NCBI RefSeq assembly: GCF_000238915.1
Contig: NZ_BAEG01000058.1
Location: 40,643-104,642 of the forward strand
Length of the DNA stretch: 64,000 nucleotides
Reading direction: 5' to 3'
Source: Arthrobacter globiformis NBRC 12137
GTDB taxonomy: Bacteria > Actinomycetota > Actinomycetes > Actinomycetales > Micrococcaceae
Positions 52,486 to 60,951 of this stretch are shown here, in pieces. Made by a program: the position numbers and the translations under genes. Each line of letters starts with the position of its first letter. Within the stretch, counting starts at the first letter, position 1. The notes under the pieces are model-generated. The model was not told the DNA's origin. It was given only the letters and a program-made list of their open reading frames with translations, and searched no databases.

Positions 52486-53271
52486 CTAGCGGCGGGCGGT
52501 TGCCGTGTAACGGCCGGCGTTGACCGAGACGTCCAGGGGCAGGCCGAAGGTCTCGCTCAGGTTGCCCGAGGTGAGGACGTCGTCGACCGGCCCGGCAGCC
52601 ACCACTTCGCCGTCACGCATGAGCATGGCGTGGGTGAAGCCCGGCGGGACTTCCTCAAGATGGTGGGTGACCAGCACGATCGCGGGTGCATCCTCGTCCG
52701 TGGCCAGTTGGCTAAGACGGTGCACCAGGTCCTCGCGGCCGCCCAGGTCCAGGCCGGCGGCGGGTTCGTCGAGCAGCAGCAGTTCGGGGTCGGTCATGAG
52801 GGCCCGGGCGATCTGAACGCGCTTGCGTTCACCCTCGGAGAGCGTGGCGAACTTGCGGTTCAGGAGCGGACCCATGCCCCAGTCGTTCAGGAGGGCAAAG
52901 GCGCGGCGCTCGTCGTCCTTTTCGTAGCCCTCGCGCCAGCGGCCGGTCACGCCGTAGGCCGCGGTGACCACGACGTTGAGCACCTTCTCGTATTCGGGGA
53001 TCTGGTTGGCCAGTGCGGCCGAGGAGAGGCCGATCCGCGGCCGCAGTTCGAAGACGTCAACCTTGCCGAGGCTTTCGTCCAGGATGCCGGCGACGCCGCT
53101 GGTGGGATGGAGCCGCGCAGCGGCAATCTGCAGCAGAGTGGTCTTGCCGGCGCCGTTGGGTCCAAGGATGACCCACCGCTCACCTTCCCTGACCTGCCAG
53201 TCCACCTTGCTCAGGAGCGTTTTGGCTCCGCGCACAACGCTGACGGCGGCCATTTCAAGAACATCACTCAT
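52486..53271 (-). CDS. ABC transporter ATP-binding protein (stand-alone)
   Basis: An ABC ATPase of 261 residues. Walker A is LGPNGAGKTT; the signature loop is LSEGERKRVQIARAL, an E variant of LSGGQ; Walker B is ELLLLDEPAAGLD, and the switch His is in VTHHLEE. No permease gene is beside it. Its size and sequence resemble the stand-alone YlmA/ModF-like ATPases. The C-terminal tail ends VSVNAGRYTATARR. ATG 53271 has TAGTGT eight bases upstream (53285-53280), suggesting a leaderless mRNA; an in-frame GTG at 53283 overlaps that box. Confidence 0.9.
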   Translation of the reverse strand: MSDVLEMAAVSVVRGAKTLLSKVDWQVREGERWVILGPNGAGKTTLLQIAAARLHPTSGVAGILDESLGKVDVFELRPRIGLSSAALANQIPEYEKVLNVVVTAAYGVTGRWREGYEKDDERRAFALLNDWGMGPLLNRKFATLSEGERKRVQIARALMTDPELLLLDEPAAGLDLGGREDLVHRLSQLATDEDAPAIVLVTHHLEEVPPGFTHAMLMRDGEVVAAGPVDDVLTSGNLSETFGLPLDVSVNAGRYTATARR

Positions 53272-53355
53272 AGAAGTAGACACTAGGACAAAACACGGTG
53301 CGACTGATAACCGGTAACGCCAGCCGTCGTCGGGCCGCCGCACTTATGACAATAT

Positions 53356-53724
53356 ATGCGTATGAACGCAGATAAGCAGGCTTGCGGGCTCGACGTCGAC
53401 AGCCAGTACGTGGAGCTCGCAGTTGAGATCTTCGCCATGCTGGCTGACGCCACAAGGGTGCGGATCATCCTGGCTCTGCGCGAGGGCGAGATGGCCGTGG
53501 GGGCTTTGGCCGAGGTGGTGGGAAAGTCACCGGCGGCCGTGTCCCAGCACCTGGCCAAAATGCGGCTGGCGCGCATGGTGTCCACGCGTCAGGACGGGAC
53601 CAAGGTTTTGTACCGGCTCGAAAACGAGCACGCACGCCAGCTGGTCGCGGATGCAATCTTCCAGGCCGAGCATGCGCTCGGCGGGCAGCCGTCCCACCAC
53701 CGCATGAAGGGAACCGCATCATGA
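53356..53724 (+). CDS. ArsR/SmtB-family metal-responsive regulator
   Basis: A 122-residue winged helix repressor. The DNA-binding region ALAEVVGKSPAAVSQHLAKMRL is typical; the C-terminal helix ends in HARQLVADAIFQAEHALGGQPSHHRM with several His that could bind a metal. Cys10 near the N-terminus could add a ligand. It starts at ATG 53356 (or 53362) with TATGAC and TATATG just upstream. Its stop overlaps the start of the CDF transporter gene (ATGA at 53721), so it probably regulates its own operon in response to Zn, Co or Ni. Confidence 0.9.
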   Translation: MRMNADKQACGLDVDSQYVELAVEIFAMLADATRVRIILALREGEMAVGALAEVVGKSPAAVSQHLAKMRLARMVSTRQDGTKVLYRLENEHARQLVADAIFQAEHALGGQPSHHRMKGTAS

Positions 53725-54890
53725 GCGACCGGACGCAGACCACGGGCGTGCCCGCGGGCGGAAGCGCCCCGGGCCACCACGACCCCCACGAACACGAGCA
53801 CCACGGACACGACCACCATGAGCACGATCACGGTGATGACACCGCACACGGCCATGACCACGAGGGACATCATCACCACGACCACTCACACGGTCACGGG
53901 CATACGGATCACAGCCATGCGCATCACGGGCATACGCATCACAAGGGGCTGAAGGGCTGGCTTTTCGAGCTGTTCGTCCCGCACACCCATGACGCGGCCG
54001 ATTCAGTTGATGACGCCCTGGAGGCAAGCGCGCAGGGCATCCGGGCGCTGAAGGTCAGCCTGTTCATGCTGCTCGGGACGACCGTCCTGCAGTTCCTTGT
54101 CGTCCTGGTGAGCGGTTCGGTTGCCTTGCTGGCCGATACCATTCACAACTTTTCCGATGCCCTGACCGCCGTTCCCCTGTGGGTGGCGTTCATTCTGGGG
54201 CGCCGTGCGGCCACCCGCCGCTACACCTATGGCTTCGGCCGGGCAGAGGACCTGGCAGGGCTGTTTATCGTCGCCGTCGTCGCTCTCTCGGCGGTCCTGG
54301 CGGCCTGGCAGTCGGTGGACCGGCTGATCCACCCGCAGGTGCTCCAGAATCTGGGCTGGGTCATGGGCGCAGGGCTGATCGGCTTCGCCGGAAACGAAGC
54401 AGTCGCGATCTACCGCATCAGGATCGGGCGCCGGATCGGCTCGGCGGCGCTGGTGGCCGACGGCGTTCACGCGCGGATGGATGGCTTCACGTCCCTGGCC
54501 GTGGTCCTCGGCGCCGGCGGCGTCATGCTCGGCTTCCCCTTGGCGGACCCGATCGTTGGCCTGCTGATCTCCGCGGCCATCATCATCCTGCTGTGGGGAA
54601 CCGTCCGCAGCATCGGGCGCCGGCTGATGGACGGAATCGAGCCGGAACTCGTGGACCGCGCCCGCCACGCCCTTGAGGCGACGCCCGGCGTGGTTGACGT
54701 GAAGCGGGTGCAGCTGCGGTGGGTTGGGCACCGCCTGCAAGGTGCGGCGACCATCGCCGTGGACGCCGAGGCCAGTCTTCGGCTGGCTGAACAGACCCTC
54801 CATGAAGCGGGGCACCGGCTCCGGCACGCCCTGCCCAAACTCGACGAGATGGTGGTGACGCCCACGGCTGCCGGCACGCACACGTCCTAG
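53721..54890 (+). CDS. Cation diffusion facilitator (Zn/Co/Cd/Ni exporter) with His-rich N-terminus
   Basis: A 389-residue CDF transporter. Residues ~19-75 hold 29 histidines in a cytoplasmic metal-binding stretch (HHDPHEHEHHGHDHHEHD and more). The membrane part has about six spans with HxxxD metal sites: LADTIHNFSDALTAV and VADGVHARMDGFTSLAVVLG. The C-terminal ~80 residues are the cytoplasmic ferredoxin-like domain. It would export zinc or a related divalent ion by proton antiport. The start overlaps the ArsR stop (ATGA), consistent with a metal-induced operon. Confidence 0.93.
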   Translation: MSDRTQTTGVPAGGSAPGHHDPHEHEHHGHDHHEHDHGDDTAHGHDHEGHHHHDHSHGHGHTDHSHAHHGHTHHKGLKGWLFELFVPHTHDAADSVDDALEASAQGIRALKVSLFMLLGTTVLQFLVVLVSGSVALLADTIHNFSDALTAVPLWVAFILGRRAATRRYTYGFGRAEDLAGLFIVAVVALSAVLAAWQSVDRLIHPQVLQNLGWVMGAGLIGFAGNEAVAIYRIRIGRRIGSAALVADGVHARMDGFTSLAVVLGAGGVMLGFPLADPIVGLLISAAIIILLWGTVRSIGRRLMDGIEPELVDRARHALEATPGVVDVKRVQLRWVGHRLQGAATIAVDAEASLRLAEQTLHEAGHRLRHALPKLDEMVVTPTAAGTHTS

Positions 54891-54987
54891 CTGTCACGTG
54901 TTCCTAGGCTGCCAGCTCCGCAGGGGCTCGGGACCCGGTGCACAGCACCCAGGGCCCTCGGCCCCGGTGCGCTCAGGGTCCGTGAGT

Positions 54988-55017
54988 TGTCATGGTTGAA
55001 CTGCATAACCCATGACA
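54988..55017. promoter_or_regulatory. Inverted repeat upstream of the MFS gene
   Basis: TGTCATGG (54988-54995) and CCATGACA (55010-55017) with a 14-base spacer. Further on, GTGGA-GTAA-TCCAC is a second palindrome at 55031-55044. They lie 32-88 bases before the MFS start and could be regulator sites. No regulator is encoded beside them, so function is inferred only. Confidence 0.4.
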
Positions 55018-55075
55018 GCACAGTTGTCTTGTGGAGTAATCCACGACGAGCACCTGCCCGAGGGGACCACACGAC

Positions 55076-56338
55076 GTGACCAGCACCGCCGAAGCAACCC
55101 GTTCCACCCAGCGCCGCATCGTGTGGGTCCTGTCGGTCGCACAGATCTTCTCCGGCCTGGGCAACGGGTCAACGCTCGCCTTGGGCTCCATCCTGGCCGT
55201 TGATCTGGCAGGCTCCGAAGCGTGGGCCGGGTCCGTTAACACCGCCCTCACCCTGGGCACCGCGGTCACGGCGATTCCGCTCTCCCGGCTGGCCCTGCGG
55301 CGGGGACGCCGGGTGGCGCTCACCACCGGCCTGGCTGCAGCGATCGCCGGCACGTTCCTGATGGTCGCCGCGGTGGCCGCAGAACTGTTTGTGCTCCTGC
55401 TCGGCGGGGCCTTCCTGGTGGGCTTGGCTTCGGCTGTGAACCTGCAGGCCCGCTTTGCCGCCACCGACCTGGCCGAGCCGGCCCACCGGGGACGGGACCT
55501 GTCCCTGGTGGTGTGGGCGATCACCGTCGGCGCTGTGGCAGGCCCCAACATGGTTGCCCCCGGTGCCGTACTGGCCGGTTGGCTGGACATTCCGCCTGCT
55601 GCCGGCCCCTTCCTGATTTCCGCGCTCGGAATGGTGGTCGGCGCTGCCATCGTGACGCTCTCCCTGCGCCCGGACCCGCTCCTGACCCGTCGCGCCCTCG
55701 ACCGGGTGGACCTTCTGCCTGCTTCCAGGCGCTCCGGCGCGTGGCGGGAAGGATGGCGAACCGTCAAGCAGCACCCCACGGCTCTCGGTGCCGTTATCGC
55801 TGTCATTGCCGCCCACGCGGTGATGGTCGCCGTGATGTCCATGACACCGCTGCACATGCAGCACCACGCGGGACACACGGCCGGTAATCCGGACACCATC
55901 GCACTGACCGGCCTGACCATCTCCCTGCATATCGCGGGGATGTAGGCCCTCTCACCGCTGATGGGCGTCCTCACCGACCGGCTCGGGCCACGCACCGCGG
56001 CGCTGGCGGGTCTGCTCACCCTGGTCGCTGCTGTGGCACTGACCGGACTGGCGTCCCAGAACATGGGATCGGTCACCTTCGGGCTGATCCTTCTCGGGCT
56101 GGGCTGGTCGGCAACCACCGTTGCCGGTTCCACCCTGCTCGTGGCTACACTCACACCCGCTGAACGCGTCCCCGTCCAGGGGTTCTCCGACGCCACCATG
56201 TCCCTGGCCGGTGCGCTGGGAAGTGCGGCTGCAGGGCCCGTCATGGGCCTGACCGGCTACTCCGGCGTCAGTGCCCTGGCGGCGGCAGTGGTGGCGGCCG
56301 CAGCCGTGGCGCTGCTACGGCTCCGCGTTCCGCGCTGA
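55076..56338 (+). pseudogene. MFS transporter interrupted by an amber codon
   Basis: A major facilitator superfamily permease that would be 420 residues from GTG 55076 (GAGGGG upstream). A TAG at 55943-55945 interrupts it after 289 residues. The frame continues without another stop to 56338 (ALSPLMGVLTDRLGPRTAALAG onward). The join LTISLHIAGM-(stop)-ALSPLMGVLTDRLG reads as one MFS segment, where relatives usually have Tyr (TAC/TAT), so a single base change can explain it. About eight of the twelve membrane segments precede the stop. The 125-codon frame from 55961 is the orphaned C-terminal part. A sequencing error or rare readthrough is possible. Confidence 0.85.
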
Positions 56339-57073
56339 AGAATCAGCAGGCCCCTGCTTGCCCGGGGTTTTGGAGCGATTCTTCGCAGAACCGTGCCGGG
56401 CTGCGTCTGTGAACACCGCTACCGCTGCAACTGCCAGCGCCACCCCGAAGGAAGCCACGACGTCGGTGAGCCAGTGGTAGCCCAAATACAGCCGGCATAC
56501 GCCAACCAACGCCGTGACTGCACAGGCCGCCGAGAAGCCAAGCACCGCCGTCGTACGCGTCCCCGACCGGGACACGACGAGGTACGCGAGGACCAGCGTG
56601 AACACGCCAATCCCCACGGTGTGCCCCGAGGGGAACGAGAGTGCGTCATCCGGGCCGAGCAGAAAATCATCGGCGGGCGGGCGCGACCGGCTCACAAGTT
56701 GCTTGATGAGGGTGGTCAGCACGACTGCCAGCACCATTGAGCCCATGAGTATGGCCGGCCGCCACAGTTCCCGCTTCCACAGCGCCCAGGCCAGGGCAAA
56801 CACCGCGCTGATGACGCCCAGCACTTCCGGCGATGTCACAGTGGCCAGGGCCGCCAACAGCACCGTGGCGGCGGGATTCCGGGAATCCACCATGAGGCTG
56901 TGCACAGGACCGTCCATTGCTGCCAGCCCCGAGTCCGACTGGATGGCAGCGAACATGAGCCAGAAAACAGCGTCACCGGCCACCAGGAGGGCCCCGGCCC
57001 AGCAGAAGAGTACCTCCTGTGACGCCCGAAGCAGCGGCGCCGGGCGCAGGCGGGCGATCAGGGCAAAGAGCAT
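56315..57073 (-). CDS. PAP2-family membrane phosphatase
   Basis: A 252-residue lipid or sugar phosphatase with about six hydrophobic segments. The three catalytic motifs are KQLVSRSRP, FPSGHTVG and CRLYLGYHWLTDV (Arg and His). Possible substrates are undecaprenyl or phosphatidyl phosphates. The 3' end overlaps the 3' end of the interrupted MFS gene by 24 bases, so the two converge. ATG 57073 follows an 8-base leader with CAGAAT six bases upstream that could be a -10. It is divergent from serB. Confidence 0.85.
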   Translation of the reverse strand: MLFALIARLRPAPLLRASQEVLFCWAGALLVAGDAVFWLMFAAIQSDSGLAAMDGPVHSLMVDSRNPAATVLLAALATVTSPEVLGVISAVFALAWALWKRELWRPAILMGSMVLAVVLTTLIKQLVSRSRPPADDFLLGPDDALSFPSGHTVGIGVFTLVLAYLVVSRSGTRTTAVLGFSAACAVTALVGVCRLYLGYHWLTDVVASFGVALAVAAVAVFTDAARHGSAKNRSKTPGKQGPADSSARNAEP

Positions 57074-57202
57074 CGGACCATTCTGCCCGATAGGCCTCCG
57101 GGTTGGCCGGACGTTTGCTGGGAACCGGCTGGGGGCCGCCGCTGTGCAATGGACCAACGCAACGATTCGGGAGGAGGCGCTGCGCTGGATAAGATTGGAG
57201 CC

Positions 57203-58108
57203 ATGACTTCGAACGTGACTGCGGTCAGCTATGGCCTGAAACTGTCCCCCTCGGAACCGGAAATTCTGCGGTCCCTGCTGGCGGATTTCGGTGCCACCTT
57301 CGGAGGAGCCACCAGCACAGGCGACGGACGCTTCGAAGTCTGCACCGTGGACTTTTCCGTACCCTCGGGCTACGCCGCAGACATCGCCGGCCTGCGGCAC
57401 GCGATTGCCGCCGCGAAGGAGAATGCGGGGCGGACCGGCGTGGACACCGCCATCGTTCCCGCGGAACTCCGGAATGCGGAGCGCAAGCTGCTCATCATGG
57501 ACGTCGACTCCACCCTGATCCAGCAGGAGGTCATCGAGCTCCTGGCCGCCTACGCCGGAAAGCGCGACGAAGTCACTGCGGTCACGGAGGCCGCCATGCG
57601 CGGTGAACTCGACTTCGCGCAAAGCCTGCACGCCCGCGTTTCCGTTCTCGCGGGGCTGCCGGCCGACGTCGTCGAGTCCGTCCACGCGGAAGTGAAGCTG
57701 AGCGAGGGGGCGGCCGAGCTGGTGGCCGCGTTCAAGGCCGCAGGCCATGCGGTGGCGGTGGTCTCCGGCGGCTTCAACCAGATCCTGCGCCCCATCGCCG
57801 AGGACCTCGGCATGGACTACTGGATTGCCAACGAGCTGGAGATTGTGGACGGGACCCTGACCGGCAAGGTCCTTGGGGCCGTGATCGACCGCGCCGCCAA
57901 GGAAAAGTACCTCCGCGAATGGGCAGCCGCAGAGGGCATCGCGCTGGAGCACACCATTGCCGTGGGTGACGGAGCCAACGACCTGGACATGCTCGGCGCC
58001 GCCGGCATTGGGGTGGCCTTCAACGCCAAGCCGGCAGTCCTCGCCGTGGCAGACGCCGCCATCAATATGCCGTACCTGGACGCGGTGCGGCACATCGCCG
58101 GCGTCTGA
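57203..58108 (+). CDS. serB: Phosphoserine phosphatase SerB
   Basis: HAD-family enzyme that makes serine from phosphoserine, 301 residues. The N-terminal ~85 residues look like an ACT-type regulatory domain. Catalytic motifs are LLIMDVDSTLIQQEVIELLA (motif I), AVVSGGFNQILRPIAE (motif II) and VGDGANDLDMLGAAGIGVAF (motif IV). ATG 57203 was chosen over an upstream open frame from 57149; TAAGAT at 57190-57195 lies seven bases before it, so the message is probably leaderless. A pair of 23-bp direct repeats follows the gene. Confidence 0.93.
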   Translation: MTSNVTAVSYGLKLSPSEPEILRSLLADFGATFGGATSTGDGRFEVCTVDFSVPSGYAADIAGLRHAIAAAKENAGRTGVDTAIVPAELRNAERKLLIMDVDSTLIQQEVIELLAAYAGKRDEVTAVTEAAMRGELDFAQSLHARVSVLAGLPADVVESVHAEVKLSEGAAELVAAFKAAGHAVAVVSGGFNQILRPIAEDLGMDYWIANELEIVDGTLTGKVLGAVIDRAAKEKYLREWAAAEGIALEHTIAVGDGANDLDMLGAAGIGVAFNAKPAVLAVADAAINMPYLDAVRHIAGV

Positions 58109-58120
58109 ACCGCCGGAGTT

Positions 58121-58175
58121 AGAAGCCCACGGCACTAGAAGCCTCAGGAACCAGAAGCCCACGGCACTAGAAGCC
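58121..58175. repeat. 23-bp direct repeat after serB
   Basis: Perfect 23-base copies start at 58121 and 58153, a period of 32 bases; each contains AGAAGCCC near its start and AGAAGCC at its end. The second copy runs into the stop region of the opposing VOC gene (stop at 58167-58169). It is local and was not seen elsewhere in the window. Confidence 0.85.
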
Positions 58176-59027
58176 CGACGGCGGCGTGAACTGGCTTGCC
58201 GTGAACACAGCCCCGCCAGGGTCCCTGATCAGGGCGGTCCGAGTCCACTCGGTGTCGTCCTGCCCCAGGACGTGGCCGCCCAGGCGCTCTGCGTCCTGCA
58301 CCGCCCGGTCCCGGTCCGCGACGGTGAAGGTGACATGCCAGTGCGGCCGCCCGCCCGGTGCCGCCGGCGCCAGCCAGCCGACGGCGTCCGCGAAGCCTGC
58401 CGGGACCATGTCACCCGATTGCCGGGCCCTGATGTCGGGGTCGACGGTTGCCTCCAGATGGTCGCCGTACCCGGGGCGGCGGATCATGGTGCCGAAGTCG
58501 AGGCGGTCGAACTGCCAGCCGAAGACCCTGGCGTAGAAGTCCGCGGCCGCGTCCGTGTCCGCCGTGTGAAGATCACTGAAGTTCCAGCCACCCGGCAGGT
58601 TGACTGCCTGGGCGCCCGGCCGCTCCCCCGGCTGCCAGATGCGGAACTCGGCCCCCTCGGGATCGGCCAGCGCGGCCCACACGCCGCCAACGCCCGTATC
58701 GGCCGGAGCCGATTTCAGGGTGGCGCCGGCTGAGAGCAGATGACGGACAGCGGAGTCTGCATCCTCGACCGCTATGTAGGTGTTCCAGGCGGGCACACCG
58801 TGGGGCCCGGCGCCCAAACCCGTGATGGCGGCCGTCTCCTGGCCGCCGAGCCGGGCGACCACGTAACTGCCGGTGTCCCCGGGCGGCGCCGTACCGGCGT
58901 CGAACTCCCAGCCGAACAGTCCCCCGTAGAACCTGATGCCAGCTCCCACGTCGGGCTGCTGGCTGTCCACCCAGCACGGCACGCCGGCCGGATAGGTCCG
59001 CTTCGTCACTGCTGCATCCTCTGCCAT
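58167..59027 (-). CDS. VOC family protein (glyoxalase/bleomycin-resistance fold, two domains)
   Basis: A 286-residue protein made of two vicinal-oxygen-chelate modules (about residues 10-135 and 145-280). Each has the paired beta-alpha-beta strands; typical stretches are CWVDSQQPDVGAGIRFYGGLFGWEF and NFSDLHTADTDAAADFYARVFGWQF. Enzymes or binding proteins of this type act on small aldehydes, drugs or quinones; the substrate is unknown. ATG 59027 has TAGGGT seven bases upstream (59040-59035), so it is probably leaderless. A frame open to 59279 upstream lacks coding character. Confidence 0.85.
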   Translation of the reverse strand: MAEDAAVTKRTYPAGVPCWVDSQQPDVGAGIRFYGGLFGWEFDAGTAPPGDTGSYVVARLGGQETAAITGLGAGPHGVPAWNTYIAVEDADSAVRHLLSAGATLKSAPADTGVGGVWAALADPEGAEFRIWQPGERPGAQAVNLPGGWNFSDLHTADTDAAADFYARVFGWQFDRLDFGTMIRRPGYGDHLEATVDPDIRARQSGDMVPAGFADAVGWLAPAAPGGRPHWHVTFTVADRDRAVQDAERLGGHVLGQDDTEWTRTALIRDPGGAVFTASQFTPPSGF

Positions 59028-59090
59028 GGCTATGACCCTAGGCGCCCCGGCCCGTCCGGACAACGGCCGCGGGGGACGGCGGAGGGACGG

Positions 59091-59122
59091 CGAAGGCCCG
59101 GCGCTGTTGCGCCGGGCCTTCG
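59091..59122. terminator. Perfect hairpin upstream of the VOC gene, after the SDR gene
   Basis: A 14-bp perfect stem (CGAAGGCCCGGCGC with GCGCCGGGCCTTCG, loop TGTT). It lies 72 bases after the 3' end of the minus-strand SDR gene, which stops at 59194, and before the VOC promoter. No clear T-run. Confidence 0.7.
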
Positions 59123-59193
59123 CGTCAGCCGGCCTTCGTGTCAAGCCGGCCTCCGTGTCGAGGAACCGCGTCAGGAAGCCGCGGCGGGAGTGC

Positions 59194-59946
59194 CTATTCG
59201 GCGTTCTTGCCGAAGTAGTCCGCGCCGCCGGCGTATTCCGTGTGGCCGGATTCGACGTCGGCGGTGGCCATGCTGGCAACCACTGCGGCGAACTCCTCGA
59301 CGGAGTACAGCTTGCCGGCCTCGGCGCGGCGGGCCTCGATGGCGCCCGGGTTTGAACGGTCCAGGAGCGTGGCGGTCACGGTTCCCTCGATCATGTCGCC
59401 GGACACGACCACCAGGGAGATGCCCTTGTCCGCCAGGTTCGGCAGGAGCTCGCGCAGGGCGTCCTCACCGGCGCGCTTGCTGCGGGCCACGGGCTCGTAC
59501 TCGGGCATGGTGGCGACCGAGTTGATGAAGTGGGCCTGGTGGCTGGTCACGAAAACCACCCGGGAGCCTTCCTTCATGAGGGGCACGACGGCGTTGAGCA
59601 TGTTGACCTGGGCGTCGCGGTTGAGCTTGAGGGCATAGCCCTCCTCCATGCCGGTTTCCATGCCGCCCGAGGCGTTGAGGACCAGGACGTCGAGCGAGCC
59701 GAAGTTTTCCATGGCGGCGCTGGCCAGCGCCTGCACGCCTTCGAGGGTGGTCAGGTCCGCGCCAACGGCAACGGCGCGGCCGCCGTCGGCCTCGATCCCG
59801 GCCACCACTTTGTTGGCGCGCGGCGCCTTCTGGCGGTAGTTAACGACGACGGCGGCGCCCTCGCCGGCGAGGATCTTGGCCACTTCGGCGCCGATGCCGC
59901 GCGAAGAACCGGTGACGATGGCTGTCTTGTTGTCCAGCTGTCCCAT
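59194..59946 (-). CDS. SDR family oxidoreductase
   Basis: A 250-residue short-chain dehydrogenase. The cofactor site is TAIVTGSSRGIGAEVAKIL, followed by DVLVLNASGGMETG. The active-site Ser is in VVFVTSHQAHFINS; Tyr and Lys are in PEYEPVARSKRAGEDAL, where the Tyr to Lys spacing is longer than the usual YxxxK, as in a known SDR subgroup. The substrate cannot be told. ATG 59946 has AAGGGAGCCCAC upstream, which fixes the start; an open frame begins at 59991. It lies before FabG on the same strand, 162 bases downstream. Confidence 0.85.
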   Translation of the reverse strand: MGQLDNKTAIVTGSSRGIGAEVAKILAGEGAAVVVNYRQKAPRANKVVAGIEADGGRAVAVGADLTTLEGVQALASAAMENFGSLDVLVLNASGGMETGMEEGYALKLNRDAQVNMLNAVVPLMKEGSRVVFVTSHQAHFINSVATMPEYEPVARSKRAGEDALRELLPNLADKGISLVVVSGDMIEGTVTATLLDRSNPGAIEARRAEAGKLYSVEEFAAVVASMATADVESGHTEYAGGADYFGKNAE

Positions 59947-60107
59947 GTGGGCTCCCTTGTCTAAAGCTTTATCTTTGTGCAAAACGTCCAATTACTGATG
60001 GCCTGCAGTCCATCATGCCAGCGGGCGCGCCGGTTTCCTTTGTCGGAATGCGACAAAGAAGGTGCCGGCCCGCCCGTTGGCGAAAGCGGTGTTGGCGCCA
60101 GAGGGAC

Positions 60108-60833
60108 CTAGTGCCCCATGCCCAGGCCGCCGTCGACCGGAATCACGGCGCCGGAAATGTACGCGGCCTCATCGCTGGAGATCCAGCGCACCACGTTCGC
60201 CACCTCGGAGGCATCGGCGAAGCGCCCGGCGGGGATGCTGGACAGGTAATCCTTCTGGGTTGCTTCCGGCAGCTCTGCCGTCATGTCCGTGTTGATGAAC
60301 CCGGGTGCCACCACGTTGGCCGTGATCCCGCGCGAACCGAGCTCGCGGGTCAGGGAACGGGCAATGCCGACGAGCCCGGCCTTGGACGCGGAGTAGTTGA
60401 TCTGCCCCGGCGCGCCGTACAGGCCCGAGACGGAGGAGATGAGCACCACGCGGCCCCTGCGCAGCCGGATCATGCCCTTTGAGGCGCGCTTGATGACGCG
60501 GAAGGCGCCGGTCAGGTTGGTGTCGATGACGGAAGTGAAGTCGTCCTCGCTCATGCGCAGCAGCAGCGTGTCCTTGGTGATGCCGGCGTTGGCCACCAGA
60601 ACCTCGATGGGGCCGTGGGCGGCCTCAACCTCGGCGAATGCAGCGTCAATGGAGGCTTCGTCGGTCACGTCGGCCTTGACGCCGAGGATCCCCTCCGGCA
60701 GCTTCGATTCGCTGCGGTACGTCACGGCCACTTTGTCGCCGTTGGCCAGGAATGCCTCCGCGATGGCCAGGCCGATGCCGCGGTTTCCGCCGGTGATGAG
60801 GACGCTGCGGGCCGTGGTTGCTGCTTCAGACAT
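60108..60833 (-). CDS. fabG: 3-oxoacyl-ACP reductase FabG
   Basis: NADPH-dependent reductase of fatty acid elongation, 241 residues. SDR motifs are VLITGGNRGIGLAIAEAFLA, NAGITKD, LISSVSGLYGAPGQ, NYSASKAG (YxxxK intact) and a C-terminal GAVIPVDGGLGMGH. It is closest to MabA/FabG of the actinobacterial FAS-II or FAS-I-linked type. ATG 60833 has CCGGAGCACAC upstream. The next gene on the other strand is DUF3099. Its relation to the SDR downstream is by position only. Confidence 0.92.
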   Translation of the reverse strand: MSEAATTARSVLITGGNRGIGLAIAEAFLANGDKVAVTYRSESKLPEGILGVKADVTDEASIDAAFAEVEAAHGPIEVLVANAGITKDTLLLRMSEDDFTSVIDTNLTGAFRVIKRASKGMIRLRRGRVVLISSVSGLYGAPGQINYSASKAGLVGIARSLTRELGSRGITANVVAPGFINTDMTAELPEATQKDYLSSIPAGRFADASEVANVVRWISSDEAAYISGAVIPVDGGLGMGH

Positions 60834-60951
60834 GTGTGCTCCGGATTTCCGCGGAGCCGCGCTCCGCTGTGGTGGCTGGATTTTTAACTGCCTTCGATCT
60901 TATCGCCCGATTGGGAGCCATCTTCGGATGGTGAGAGAATTGGGGTAGCCA

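Noticed and set aside
56315..58162. A 615-codon minus-strand frame that joins the PAP2 gene to sequence opposite serB
   Set aside because: Only the last 252 codons are PAP2-like, starting at ATG 57073. The rest is the shadow of serB, whose motifs and start are clear.
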